64,000 nt of DNA. Source: Chitinophaga sp. CF118 (lineage in GTDB: Bacteria > Bacteroidota > Bacteroidia > Chitinophagales > Chitinophagaceae). Below the pieces are notes generated by a model that was not told the origin of the DNA, did no database searches, and was given only the letters and a program-made list of their open reading frames with translations. Below are positions 55,203 through 63,144 of this stretch, piece by piece. Both the position numbers and the translations under genes were made by a program. Where the stretch lies: assembly GCF_900112615.1 (NCBI RefSeq), contig NZ_FOMK01000002.1, forward strand, positions 682,001 through 746,000. Reading direction: 5' to 3'. How positions within the stretch are numbered: position 1 is the first letter of the stretch; each line of letters begins with the position of its first letter.

Positions 55203-55967
55203 TTACTTATCCTCCTTTTTTTTGCCAACAATCGCAAGAAATATCTCCTCCAGTGTTGGCTGTTTTTCAATGTATTCAACTTTTGCGGGCGGGAACAGCT
55301 TTTTCAGCTCCTCGAGCGTGCCGCTTACAATAATCCTGCCCTCGTGCAGAATGGCAATCCTATCGGCTAGCTGTTCAGCTTCTTCCAGATACTGGGTGGT
55401 CAGGAATACAGTCGTGCCGTTATCAGCAAGCTCTCTGACAATCTTCCAAACCTCAATACGAGCCTCTGGGTCAAGACCGGTGGTTGGCTCATCAAGGAAA
55501 ATAAGCGGCGATTTTCCAACAAGGCTCATGGCAATATCAAGTCTGCGGCGCATGCCACCGGAATAAGCAGAAGCCTTGCGGTCGGCAGCGTCGGTCAAAC
55601 CGAAGCGTTTAAGCAAATCGTCCGTAACCTGATGTGGATTGCTAAGGTGCCGCAACCTGGCGATCATAATAAGATTTTCACGCCCGGTCAGAATCTCGTC
55701 TACAGCTACAAACTGCCCGGTAAGACTGATCGACTGTCGCACGCTGTCGGGTTTCGACAACACATCGAATCCGTTTACGGTAACGTTCCCACTGTCTTGT
55801 TTCAGTAACGTGGTAAGGATTTTAACAATTGTTGTCTTACCTGACCCGTTGGAGCCGAGCAGGGCGAAAATACTACCTTGTTCCACCTCGAAATTTACGT
55901 CCCTCAGGACATGAAGCTGCCTATAGGACTTTTGCAGTCCATTCACTTTAATTGAATTGTTTTGCAT
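55203..55967 (-). CDS. ABC transporter ATP-binding protein (DrrA-like)
   Basis: 254 residues from the ATG at 55967 (MQNNSIKVNGLQKSY), preceded by AAAGAGGAAATC, a good ribosome-binding site; an in-frame start at 56030 would overlap the upstream gene. Walker A GSNGSGKTT, signature YSGGMRRRLDIAMS, Walker B PLIFLDEPTTGLDP and TTQYLEEAEQLAD with Gln instead of the H-loop His, as is usual in DrrA-type proteins. It energises the permease encoded immediately downstream. It starts 10 bases after the XRE/pentapeptide gene stop, so the three genes form one operon. Confidence 0.92.
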   Translation of the reverse strand: MQNNSIKVNGLQKSYRQLHVLRDVNFEVEQGSIFALLGSNGSGKTTIVKILTTLLKQDSGNVTVNGFDVLSKPDSVRQSISLTGQFVAVDEILTGRENLIMIARLRHLSNPHQVTDDLLKRFGLTDAADRKASAYSGGMRRRLDIAMSLVGKSPLIFLDEPTTGLDPEARIEVWKIVRELADNGTTVFLTTQYLEEAEQLADRIAILHEGRIIVSGTLEELKKLFPPAKVEYIEKQPTLEEIFLAIVGKKKEDK

Positions 55968-55977
55968 GATTTCCTCT

Positions 55978-56922
55978 TTATATAGTTGTAACTTTTGATA
56001 AATCAGCCCCCATGCCTTTGAGTACGGCATAAGTCAGCTTATCCATCATCGCTCCGTCAAAGCAGATGGTTTTGAGAGCACGGTAATATTTATTGGTCAG
56101 GGCAAACGTCGGACGGAATGATACATTTTTAAGTGTTGCGCCATTAAACGTAGCTTCGTTCAGCGCTGCTTTGTCAAACTTGACGCCAATAAAGGTTTGC
56201 CCGTCAAGGCATAGCCCCCGTAAATCGGAATACTTAAAGTCCACACCATTAAAGATGCAGTTTTTAAAGATCGTTTTTCTAAGGTCGGTCTTGGTCAGCT
56301 TTACGTCGATAAGTTCTGTACTGGTAAATTTTGCCCCGGTCAACTCCGACGCGCTGAATTCGGTGCGTACAAGAATGGTCTTGTTGAAGCTTGCGTCCGT
56401 AAGAGAATTGGCAGACAGGGTGCAGTCCGTAAGATTGGCACCGTCGAAATTGGCTTCACGTACATCGCTACCCGTAAACGAGCTGCCAGTCAGGTCCGCA
56501 CCCGCAAAGTCGGAACCGCGTAATGCACTCCCATTAAATTTCCTTTTATGCGCGGTAACACCCGCGAAGTCACTCTTTGAAAGGTTACTCCCACTGAAGT
56601 TCGTATGCATCTGCCGCTCTGGCGAGCGGGAAAGGTTTTCCACCTCCGGTTCCGTATGTTCAATGTCGCTATTACTGTCAATAGTCATCTTAACAGCCGT
56701 TTCACCGTCTGTGGATTGGAAGTTTTCCGAGAAATAGTTAAGGTCAACACCTAAAATTTCCGCCAGCCTGTTAATAGTAACGATGTCCGGAACTGATTCT
56801 CCGCGTTCCCATTTTCCAACTGCCTGCGGGCTAATAAATAGAAGTCGGGCAAGTTCCGCCTGAGACATGTTTTTCTCTTTTCGAGCTTTGGCAATTTTGC
56901 TGCCAATCATTTTAGTATCCAT
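55978..56922 (-). CDS. XRE-type regulator fused to pentapeptide repeats
   Basis: 314 residues. N-terminal HTH (about 1-65): GSKIAKARKEKNMSQAELAR then LLFISPQAVGKWERGESVPD, an XRE/Cro fold. A linker of about 35 residues is followed by pentapeptide repeats (about 105-270) of the A(D/N)LxX type, such as SDFAGADLTGSSFTGSD and REANFDGANLTDC, expected to form a quadrilateral beta helix. A short C-terminal tail (TICFDGAMMDKLTYAVLKG) ends the protein. It probably regulates its own operon with the downstream ABC exporter. Some pentapeptide proteins mimic DNA and bind gyrase, but a role here as a sensor scaffold is equally possible. A consensus promoter precedes it. Confidence 0.9.
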   Translation of the reverse strand: MDTKMIGSKIAKARKEKNMSQAELARLLFISPQAVGKWERGESVPDIVTINRLAEILGVDLNYFSENFQSTDGETAVKMTIDSNSDIEHTEPEVENLSRSPERQMHTNFSGSNLSKSDFAGVTAHKRKFNGSALRGSDFAGADLTGSSFTGSDVREANFDGANLTDCTLSANSLTDASFNKTILVRTEFSASELTGAKFTSTELIDVKLTKTDLRKTIFKNCIFNGVDFKYSDLRGLCLDGQTFIGVKFDKAALNEATFNGATLKNVSFRPTFALTNKYYRALKTICFDGAMMDKLTYAVLKGMGADLSKVTTI

Positions 56923-56957
56923 ATCTATTGTCTTTTTGTTTCATTTTTACGACACTA

Positions 56958-56987
56958 CAAAGTTATTCTGGCTTGTTCCAAAATCAA
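56958..56987 (-). promoter_or_regulatory. Bacteroidota consensus promoter of the XRE/ABC operon
   Basis: Read on the minus strand: TTG (56985-56987), a 19-base spacer and TAACTTTG (56958-56965), an exact TTG-N19-TAnnTTTG. Initiation would lie near 56952, about 30 bases before the ATG at 56922. Confidence 0.65.
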
Positions 56988-57241
56988 TAAAAATGCAGAA
57001 CCTTTTAGTTGTGATTACACTACTTACCGTTGTTATTAACAACCTGTAGTAGTATTTTGACTCAAATACTAAATTGCACTATCCATTTTGGAGAAAGGAG
57101 GAGGTAGAGGGATGGGAAACGAATATCCTCTTTATAGGAAGTCCAGGCATTTATAGCACAAGCTGGTCACTAATTCCAAAGCAAGTACTTTTGAAAAATT
57201 GCTACTTCATGGTATGGATGATCTCTTATCTACCTTTATGA
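56988..57241. other. Intergenic, nothing recognised
   Basis: About 250 bases between the operon promoter and the VOC remnant. No coding frame or hairpin of note was seen; base composition rises sharply just to the right of it. Confidence 0.4.
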
Positions 57242-57670
57242 ATCGGAACTCAATTTGAAGAATTAGAGGTACTAAAAAGCCTTCAAACCGTCTTTCTCGA
57301 ACTCGGATTCGAGCTGGAGGGTGAAACGACCGTTGGGGGCTCCCCGGTAGATCGTCTTATTGGCCTTCAGAACGTCCATGCCACCCTCGTGCTGATGCGC
57401 ACTCCGGACGGCCACGGACGGATTGAGCTGGACAAATTCCACACACCGGAAGCGATCAGAACCGGACCCGAGAAGGTTCCGGTGAATGAACCCGGGATCA
57501 GGCGCATCATGCTCACCGTCGATTATATCGATGAAATGGTTGCACGCCTGCTTGCTCACGGCGCTGAACTGGTCGGCGAAGTGGTGCAATACGGGGACAC
57601 GTATCGACTCGCATACCTCCGTGGTCCCGAGGGCATCATCGTCGGATTAGCCGAGCAGCTCAAGTTATAA
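57242..57670 (+). pseudogene. 5'-truncated VOC-family protein gene
   Basis: The frame is open from the stop at 57239-57241 to the TAA ending at 57670 but has no ATG at a sensible place; the first usable codon is GTG at 57389. Family-like sequence starts at about VFLELGFELEGETTVGGSPV and continues through MRTPDGHGRIELDKFHTP to GPEGIIVGLAEQLKL. The first about 25 residues (the usual MDNVGIVVESLDEAISFF part, seen in the intact relative at 59208) are missing. It is much richer in GC than the flanks, which suggests import followed by truncation. Confidence 0.7.
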
Positions 57671-57751
57671 ATCGGTTACTGATTTCAAACTTTCTCAATT
57701 TGCATCAAGGCTTACCATTAAAGAAGTTTGTAAAACTATCTGTACAAAAAA

Positions 57752-58774
57752 TTAACGCCAACCTAACCCGGGAGCAACATGCTTCAGAATAGACGACAGG
57801 ATGTGTATATTGTAGTCAACTCCTAACGTATTAGGTATAGTCAAAAGAAGGGTATCAGCTTCCTGAATGGCTTCGTCCTGAGCTAACTCTTTAATGAGCT
57901 GATCAGGTTCTCCAGCATAACTTCTTCCGAAAATGGCGCGTTTGTCACTTTCAATAAAACCAATTTTGTCGACTCTATTGGTTTCCTGCCCAAAGAAATG
58001 TCTGTCCTGATCAGTTATCAGTGCAAAGATGGACCGGCTCACTGAAACCCTTGGCTCGCGCTGATGCCCTGCTTTTTTCCATGCTTCTTTGTACAACCGG
58101 ATCTGTTCTGCTTGTTGTACATGGAATGGCTTGCCGCTTTCGTCGAACTTCAAGGTCGAACTTTGCAGGTGCATTCCGTTTTCGGCTGCCCAAATAGCTG
58201 TAGCATTAGAAGCTGCTCCCCACCAAATACGTTCCCGCAATCCCTCGGAATGAGGTTCCAATCGTAACAAGCCCGGTGGATTAGGAAACATTGGGTAAGG
58301 GTTTGGCTGTGCAAATCCAACACCTTTGAGTTTATCCAAAAATTGCAACGCTTTCCTGCGTCCCATGTCTGCATCTGTTTCTCCTTCAGCTGGTTCATGC
58401 TCAAAATAACGCCAACCATCGATTACCTGTTCAGGCGAACCTCTACTGATTCCGAGTTGTAATCGCCCGCCTGAAATCAAATCGGTGGCACCTGCGTCTT
58501 CCACCATATAGAGGGGATTTTCATAGCGCATGTCAATAACACCCGTTCCTATCTCTATGTTGCTTGTTTTGGCACCGATGGCGGAAAGCAAAGGGAATGG
58601 GGATGCTAACTGAGCTGCAAAATGATGTACCCGGAAATATGCACCGTCTAAACCGATTTCTTCAGCAGCGACAGCCAGGTCAATGGATTGAAGCAGTGTG
58701 TCACTTGCGGTGCGGGTTTGATAGCCTGGATGATTAGACCAATGTCCGAATGATAAAAATCCTATTTTCTTCAT
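57752..58774 (-). CDS. LLM-class flavin-dependent oxidoreductase (luciferase-like monooxygenase)
   Basis: 340 residues. FLSFGHWSNHPGYQTRTASD, then AVAAEEIGLDGAYFRVHHFA, ASPFPLLSAIGAKTSNIEIG and LISGGRLQLGISRGSPEQVI are the (beta/alpha)8 barrel blocks of the bacterial luciferase-like family. Flavin-binding residues are conserved in pattern (RVHHFA, GRLQLGISRG). Function: FMN- or F420-dependent oxidation of an unknown small molecule; FMN is more likely in this phylum. It is flanked by two VOC genes, which fits a detoxification cluster (inference). A -7 box precedes it. Confidence 0.88.
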   Translation of the reverse strand: MKKIGFLSFGHWSNHPGYQTRTASDTLLQSIDLAVAAEEIGLDGAYFRVHHFAAQLASPFPLLSAIGAKTSNIEIGTGVIDMRYENPLYMVEDAGATDLISGGRLQLGISRGSPEQVIDGWRYFEHEPAEGETDADMGRRKALQFLDKLKGVGFAQPNPYPMFPNPPGLLRLEPHSEGLRERIWWGAASNATAIWAAENGMHLQSSTLKFDESGKPFHVQQAEQIRLYKEAWKKAGHQREPRVSVSRSIFALITDQDRHFFGQETNRVDKIGFIESDKRAIFGRSYAGEPDQLIKELAQDEAIQEADTLLLTIPNTLGVDYNIHILSSILKHVAPGLGWR

Positions 58775-58805
58775 ACGTCTCTTTTCAATTGTAAAATAGC
58801 CTTTA

Positions 58806-58813
58806 CAAAGATA
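58806..58813 (-). promoter_or_regulatory. -7 promoter box of the luciferase-like gene
   Basis: CAAAGATA on the plus strand is TATCTTTG on the minus strand, matching TAnnTTTG, 32 bases before the ATG at 58774. No TTG at the ideal distance. Confidence 0.4.
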
Positions 58814-59207
58814 GATATTATATCATTGCTTGGTACCAGGAGAAGATTGGGACTCTAGGACAAAGCAACAAAGTGAAACGGAGTATAGAAACGAATTGAG
58901 TTTTTTAAACGTCAAAAAAACAGAAAAGGTTAGAACCAAGCCCCCAATATAGGTTTTATCTCAAGTGGGGGCAGAGACGCATACTTTACCTGTAAATCAT
59001 TGATCGGAAGTGGACTGGACAACTTTCAAACTTCCAACTATATTGCCATTAACCTACTTTAGTAAGGCATCTATTTACTATTTTCGTATCTGAAAACAAA
59101 AAAAGTGGATAACATACAAGTTTGGCGTATCCGCAAAGTAGACACTTGAACTTAATCGAAGGAAGCTGATGTAGTGATTATGACTTTTCTTATAAGGAAA
59201 TGAAACT
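58814..59207. other. Intergenic upstream of the intact VOC gene
   Basis: About 390 AT-rich bases with no recognised gene. The VOC gene has TATAAGGAAATGAAACT before its ATG, with AAGGAA as a likely ribosome-binding site. A minus-strand frame across 59078-59350 is a shadow of the VOC gene. Confidence 0.4.
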
Positions 59208-59660
59208 ATGACAAAAAATAATTTACGACGAATGGATAATGTCGGCATCGTGGTAGAATCCCTCGATGAGGCCATCTCTTTTTTCACCGAACTTGGCCTG
59301 AAACTCGAAGGACGAGCCACAGTCGAAGGAGAATGGGCTGGACGTGTCACTGGTCTAGGTTCCCAGCGCGTCGAGATCGCGATGATGGTTACCCCCGATG
59401 GTCACAGCCGTCTCGAAATTTCGAGATTTCTTACCCCGGCGGTAGTCTCCGATCACCGAAACGCGCCGGTAAATGCTCTCGGCTACCTGCGCGTCATGTT
59501 TACCGTTGAGGACATCGACGATACGCTCACCAGGCTCAGTAAGCGCGGTGCGCAGCTCGTCGGGGAAGTAGTTCAATACCAAGACGTTTATCGGCTCTGC
59601 TACATCCGCGGCCCCGAAGGGCTTCTCATCGGGCTGGCAGAACAACTCAATAATAAATAA
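59208..59660 (+). CDS. VOC-family protein (intact, GC-rich)
   Basis: 150 residues. MDNVGIVVESLDEAISFFTE, then VTPDGHSRLEISRFLTP and VMFTVEDIDDTLTRLSKRGA, ending GPEGLLIGLAEQL. It is clearly a relative of the truncated copy at 57242-57670 and retains the N-terminus lost there. The fold is a double beta-alpha-beta-beta-beta metal-binding cup; the substrate is unknown (glyoxalase, dioxygenase or resistance protein). The gene is markedly GC-rich against AT-rich flanks, suggesting acquisition from a high-GC donor such as an actinobacterium (inference). Confidence 0.88.
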   Translation: MTKNNLRRMDNVGIVVESLDEAISFFTELGLKLEGRATVEGEWAGRVTGLGSQRVEIAMMVTPDGHSRLEISRFLTPAVVSDHRNAPVNALGYLRVMFTVEDIDDTLTRLSKRGAQLVGEVVQYQDVYRLCYIRGPEGLLIGLAEQLNNK

Positions 59661-59754
59661 GTAGCGGATGTTTTATAGATATTCCTGAGGAAACTCCAGC
59701 GTTAAATTGCATTGCCTTCTTAAAGAAGATGCAATTTTATGTCTTAGATTATTC

Positions 59755-60249
59755 TCAATTATTAATCATAATACCAAGCTTATCATCTTTATTTCTTAAA
59801 TCAAGCCCACCTTCAATAACAGATTTAAAATTGGTTAAATAAAATGTCCAACCATTTGAGCAACCCAATCGTACAAATTGTTTAGAGTTATTATCTTCCG
59901 GAATATTATGATGTATCAGAGTTATAATAGTGAATTCTCCATTTTCTTCAAGTTTAACATCAACTAAACATTCGCCTTCAAAAGTAAACTGAAGGAAATC
60001 TTTACCATTTACACTAGTGATTTTACCAAGCATTGGTTCTTCATATAAGTACCAGTACCATTCATAGCTAAGTCCCTGCTCAATATTGTTACCACGGTTA
60101 AATATCGCTTTGTCAGCATCATAGAATATAACCTTTTCTAGAAACCAGGATTCAAGCTCTTGTGGTTTTGTCCACGCATCATAAACTTCCCCTAAACTTG
60201 CTTTAACAGCTATTTTTTTTGTAAATGATTTCCAATTGAAATTTTCCAT
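59755..60249 (-). CDS. SRPBCC (AHSA1-like) domain protein
   Basis: 164 residues. FTKKIAVKASLGEVYDAWTK then PQELESWFLEKVIFY is the N-terminal AHSA1-like signature, followed by GKDFLQFTFEGECLVDVKLE and a C-terminal helix with GWTFYLTNFKSVIEGG. The family has a hydrophobic cavity and diverse roles; no ligand can be assigned. It is convergent with the VOC gene at 59208. Confidence 0.85.
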   Translation of the reverse strand: MENFNWKSFTKKIAVKASLGEVYDAWTKPQELESWFLEKVIFYDADKAIFNRGNNIEQGLSYEWYWYLYEEPMLGKITSVNGKDFLQFTFEGECLVDVKLEENGEFTIITLIHHNIPEDNNSKQFVRLGCSNGWTFYLTNFKSVIEGGLDLRNKDDKLGIMINN

Positions 60250-60492
60250 AGTTGTGTTATTATATTAACTCCTAAATAAACCTTTGAAGAACTTATCCCA
60301 GCGGGCCCATACTGTAAAAGTGGTAAACAAAGTTATCAATGCACTCAATTGTGCAGAAGCTTACCATGTCCGTGAAGCCTCGAATTCCGGATGTAATCTA
60401 TGACAGAAAACCGACTTATTTCGACCCCATACAATAAATTTCATTTATACATCCTTCTCATTTTGTAATGCTAGTTTATTAAAATCCATTAT

Positions 60493-60669
60493 TTAAAATC
60501 TCCACTCAGAAATATCGAATCTTATCATTAACGCTTGATCAAGTTTAGTCAAGGTAGTTAGTAATGTAAACGCATCCGGAGGATAGGTACATTTCATTTC
60601 TTTTTCAAACCAACGAATCAGATCTGGTGTCTTCATTGGAGCAATCATATCAGTAAAAGAGACATTCAT
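60493..60669 (-). CDS. Possible small protein of 58 residues
   Basis: From the ATG at 60669 the frame reads MNVSFTDMIAPMKTPDLIRW, then FEKEMKCTYPPDAFTLLTTL and ends ISEWRF. The composition looks protein-like and there are four in-frame Met choices, but no family is recognised and no ribosome-binding site or promoter supports it strongly. It could be a remnant of a longer gene. Confidence 0.35.
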   Translation of the reverse strand: MNVSFTDMIAPMKTPDLIRWFEKEMKCTYPPDAFTLLTTLTKLDQALMIRFDISEWRF

Positions 60670-60938
60670 AATCCTAAAGTAATAAAATATACAATACGTA
60701 TATATACCTGCTATCCTTTATTAAACCTCTTTGTGAATGAAAAAGAAATCTATATTATTTCTCCTGACCCTTTTTTTTACCCCCATTTCTTTTGCAAAGA
60801 GCAAGAGCGGATCTGAAATTATGACCTCAATTAGCTTTATATTGAACAGGAGTATTTCAGGGTTTGTAGTAACAAACCTTGCCAGTCTCGAAGCCCTTAA
60901 TTCTGGCATTTTCAGGTGAATACGACTACATGCAACAC
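60670..60938. other. Region with overlapping weak frames on both strands
   Basis: A plus-strand frame at 60737-60919 (60 residues) begins MKKKSILFLLTLFFTPISFA, a signal-like start, and a minus-strand frame covers 60721-60981 (86 residues). Neither has a family or a promoter, and at most one can be real. Confidence 0.3.
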
Positions 60939-60977
60939 GGCCTTTTAAACAAAGCATATTAGGCCTTTTAAACAAAG
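60939..60977 (+). promoter_or_regulatory. Direct repeat, candidate AraC-type operator of the SDR gene
   Basis: GGCCTTTTAAACAAAG occurs at 60939-60954 and again, identical, at 60962-60977, offset 23 bp. The second copy covers the -33 position of the promoter whose -7 box is at 60998-61005. An AraC-family gene lies directly downstream of the SDR gene. Confidence 0.6.
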
Positions 60978-60997
60978 TCACCTAAAAAGCGGTGCCA

Positions 60998-61005
60998 TAC
61001 TTTTG
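60998..61005 (+). promoter_or_regulatory. -7 promoter box of the SDR gene
   Basis: TACTTTTG matches TAnnTTTG, 20 bases before the ATG at 61026. No TTG is found at -33, as expected for an activator-dependent promoter. Confidence 0.5.
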
Positions 61006-61025
61006 TATCAACAAAACGAAATTAA

Positions 61026-62033
61026 ATGATACAGAACAACTATCAGGGAGCATTTCAGTATCCAATTGGCACGGGCTTTAACGCCCAATCAACAACTACA
61101 GATGTTATAAAAGGTATTGATCTCACAGGGAAAATTGCTATTGTAACTGGTGGTAACACTGGTATCGGCCTGGAAACAACAAAGGCACTTGCTGTTGCTG
61201 GCGCCACCGTAATCGTTCCGGCGCGAGATCTGGAAAAGGCAAGGAGAAATTTACAAGGTATTGCAAACGTAGAGATCGAAGCAATGGACATCATGGATCC
61301 TGCTTCAATAGATACTTTTTCAGAAAAATTCCTCTCATCATGTAGACCCTTACACCTGTTGATCAACAATGCGGGCATCATGTGGGTGCCACTGCGTAAG
61401 GACCAACGTGGTTTCGAGTCTCAACTGGCCACAAATTATATCGGACAATTTCACCTGGTAGCTAAGCTCTGGCCCGCGCTCAAACAGGCAAATGGTGCGA
61501 GAGTGATCAACGTTTCCTCACTCGGCCACCACATAGCTCCATTCAACTTTGATGACCCGAATTTTGAGCATTGCGAATATGATACACTGACAGCCTATGG
61601 TCAATCCAAAACTGCCAGCAATCTTTTCGCCATGGAACTGGACAATCGTGCAAAAGGTTATAACGTAAGGGCCTACTCAGTACATCCAGGGTCAATAGCT
61701 GGTACAGAATTGGGACGGGAAGCGTCTGTTGAACTGTTTCAGAAAATGGGTTTCCTGGATGAATCCGGGAATATGCGACCCGAAATTTTAGCGACGCTAA
61801 AAACCATACCACAGGGCGCCGCTACCACTGTATGGGCTGCTACCAGTTCGGAGCTCGGCAACATTGGAGGTGTCTATTGTGAGGATGGTGATATCGCCGA
61901 ATTGTTATCCACGCCTGCCAACGCTAAACTACATCAGAGTGGCGTACAACAATATTCACTGGACGAGAACAGTGCAAAGCGCCTCTGGACAATGACAGAA
62001 AAGATGACAGGCCTTCAATTCATGATCAATTAA
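61026..62033 (+). CDS. Short-chain dehydrogenase/reductase (retinol-dehydrogenase/WW-oxidoreductase-like)
   Basis: 335 residues. VTGGNTGIGLETTKALAVAG is the Rossmann motif, followed by NNAGIMWVPL, INVSSLGHH and YGQSKTASNLFA (the YxxxK pair). The length and the C-terminal PHPGS-like segment (YSVHPGSIAG) are those of the larger SDR subgroup with an extended C-terminus. NADP or NAD preference is unclear. The promoter has a likely activator operator, and an AraC gene follows 76 bases later, so the enzyme is probably inducible by an unknown compound. Confidence 0.9.
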   Translation: MIQNNYQGAFQYPIGTGFNAQSTTTDVIKGIDLTGKIAIVTGGNTGIGLETTKALAVAGATVIVPARDLEKARRNLQGIANVEIEAMDIMDPASIDTFSEKFLSSCRPLHLLINNAGIMWVPLRKDQRGFESQLATNYIGQFHLVAKLWPALKQANGARVINVSSLGHHIAPFNFDDPNFEHCEYDTLTAYGQSKTASNLFAMELDNRAKGYNVRAYSVHPGSIAGTELGREASVELFQKMGFLDESGNMRPEILATLKTIPQGAATTVWAATSSELGNIGGVYCEDGDIAELLSTPANAKLHQSGVQQYSLDENSAKRLWTMTEKMTGLQFMIN

Positions 62034-62071
62034 AGCCGTAACAACCCGCAGCAAATAGTAATAGTTTCTCT

Positions 62072-62079
62072 TAAATTTG
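62072..62079 (+). promoter_or_regulatory. -7 promoter box of the AraC-family gene
   Basis: TAAATTTG matches TAnnTTTG, 30 bases before the ATG at 62110. No TTG at -33 was found. Confidence 0.4.
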
Positions 62080-62109
62080 TAATAGCTGCCAGGCTAATAC
62101 TATATCAAT

Positions 62110-62922
62110 ATGGAATATCAGGCAAAATATATTACCGAAGATATCAAACTGTCCTGCTACCAGGACAAGTTCTTTAAATCGGACATCATGTTTGAGCATC
62201 ACATGCTTATCTGGTTCATTTCCGGTGAAACTAAAATTGTTTGTGCCGAAGGGACATATATGTTCAAAAAGGGAGATGTTTTCTTAATACCAAGAAATCA
62301 GCTGGCCACTATAATCAATTACCCTACGGATGGCCTGCCACATAAAACTGTGGTAATGCATCTGACTACCGAATGGCTTCGAAACTTCTATACTAAACTC
62401 AATGTCAAGCCAACTAAAGAGAATACTCAAACAATAAAACATTATACTAATCATCCGTTACTGGAAAGTTGTCTGTCTTCTCTGATCCCCTATTTTGAGA
62501 TGAGAGATTTACCTAAAGACATTGCCAATCTAAAAATTACCGAAGCTGTCACCATACTACGTTCAATAGATATTGAAATCGACAATATCCTCGCCAGTTT
62601 TGAGGAACCTGGCAAAATAGATCTGGCAGACTATATGGAAAAGAATTTTATGTTCAACATGCCTCTGGAGAAGTTTGGCTATCTTACAGGAAGGAGTCTC
62701 ACTACGTTTAAAAGAGATTTCGAAAAGGTTTTTGCTACTACGCCGCAACGATGGTTGACTAAAAAACGCCTGGATCTGGCGCATTATCAGTTCGTCGAAA
62801 AAAAGAGAAAGCCCATCGAAGTTTGCTATGAAGTTGGCTTTGAAAACCTATCTCATTTTTCTTTCGCATTCAAAAAGAAATTTGGTTACACGCCTACAGA
62901 ATTAATATCGTCCAGAAGTTAG
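62110..62922 (+). CDS. AraC-family transcriptional regulator
   Basis: 270 residues. N-terminal cupin-like sensor part (about 1-110; FISGETKIVCAEGTYMFKKG then DVFLIPRNQLA) and C-terminal double helix-turn-helix (about 165-268): LEKFGYLTGRSLTTFKRDFE then KVFATTPQRWLTKKRL, and VCYEVGFENLSHFSFAFKKK then FGYTPTELI. It is likely the activator or repressor of the SDR gene just upstream, whose promoter carries a 16-bp direct repeat. Confidence 0.9.
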   Translation: MEYQAKYITEDIKLSCYQDKFFKSDIMFEHHMLIWFISGETKIVCAEGTYMFKKGDVFLIPRNQLATIINYPTDGLPHKTVVMHLTTEWLRNFYTKLNVKPTKENTQTIKHYTNHPLLESCLSSLIPYFEMRDLPKDIANLKITEAVTILRSIDIEIDNILASFEEPGKIDLADYMEKNFMFNMPLEKFGYLTGRSLTTFKRDFEKVFATTPQRWLTKKRLDLAHYQFVEKKRKPIEVCYEVGFENLSHFSFAFKKKFGYTPTELISSRS

Positions 62923-63144
62923 AACTATCTGGAAGCGGAATTATCAAGACCCCTCACAGTCAAAATCATTCAATGAATACTTACTTTTTGCTTTGCACCA
63001 ATTTTACATATTGATACTATTTTAGCAAAATGTGCTCAAATTATTTCATAGGGTACATTTTTTTAGATAGCTGTGTTTTTAACATTTATTTTTAGCCGCA
63101 TATTATAAGGCCCAAGCCGAAAATTAGTACTTATTAAATTCCAT

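Noticed and set aside
56093..56737. 214-codon plus-strand frame with internal repetition
   Set aside because: Mirror of the pentapeptide repeats on the minus strand; the repetition is inherited from the real gene.
57272..57589. 105-codon minus-strand frame across the VOC remnant
   Set aside because: GC-rich shadow frame; the plus strand reads as VOC family throughout.
60721..60981. 86-codon minus-strand frame
   Set aside because: Overlaps the opposing short frame and the direct-repeat operator; composition is not convincing.
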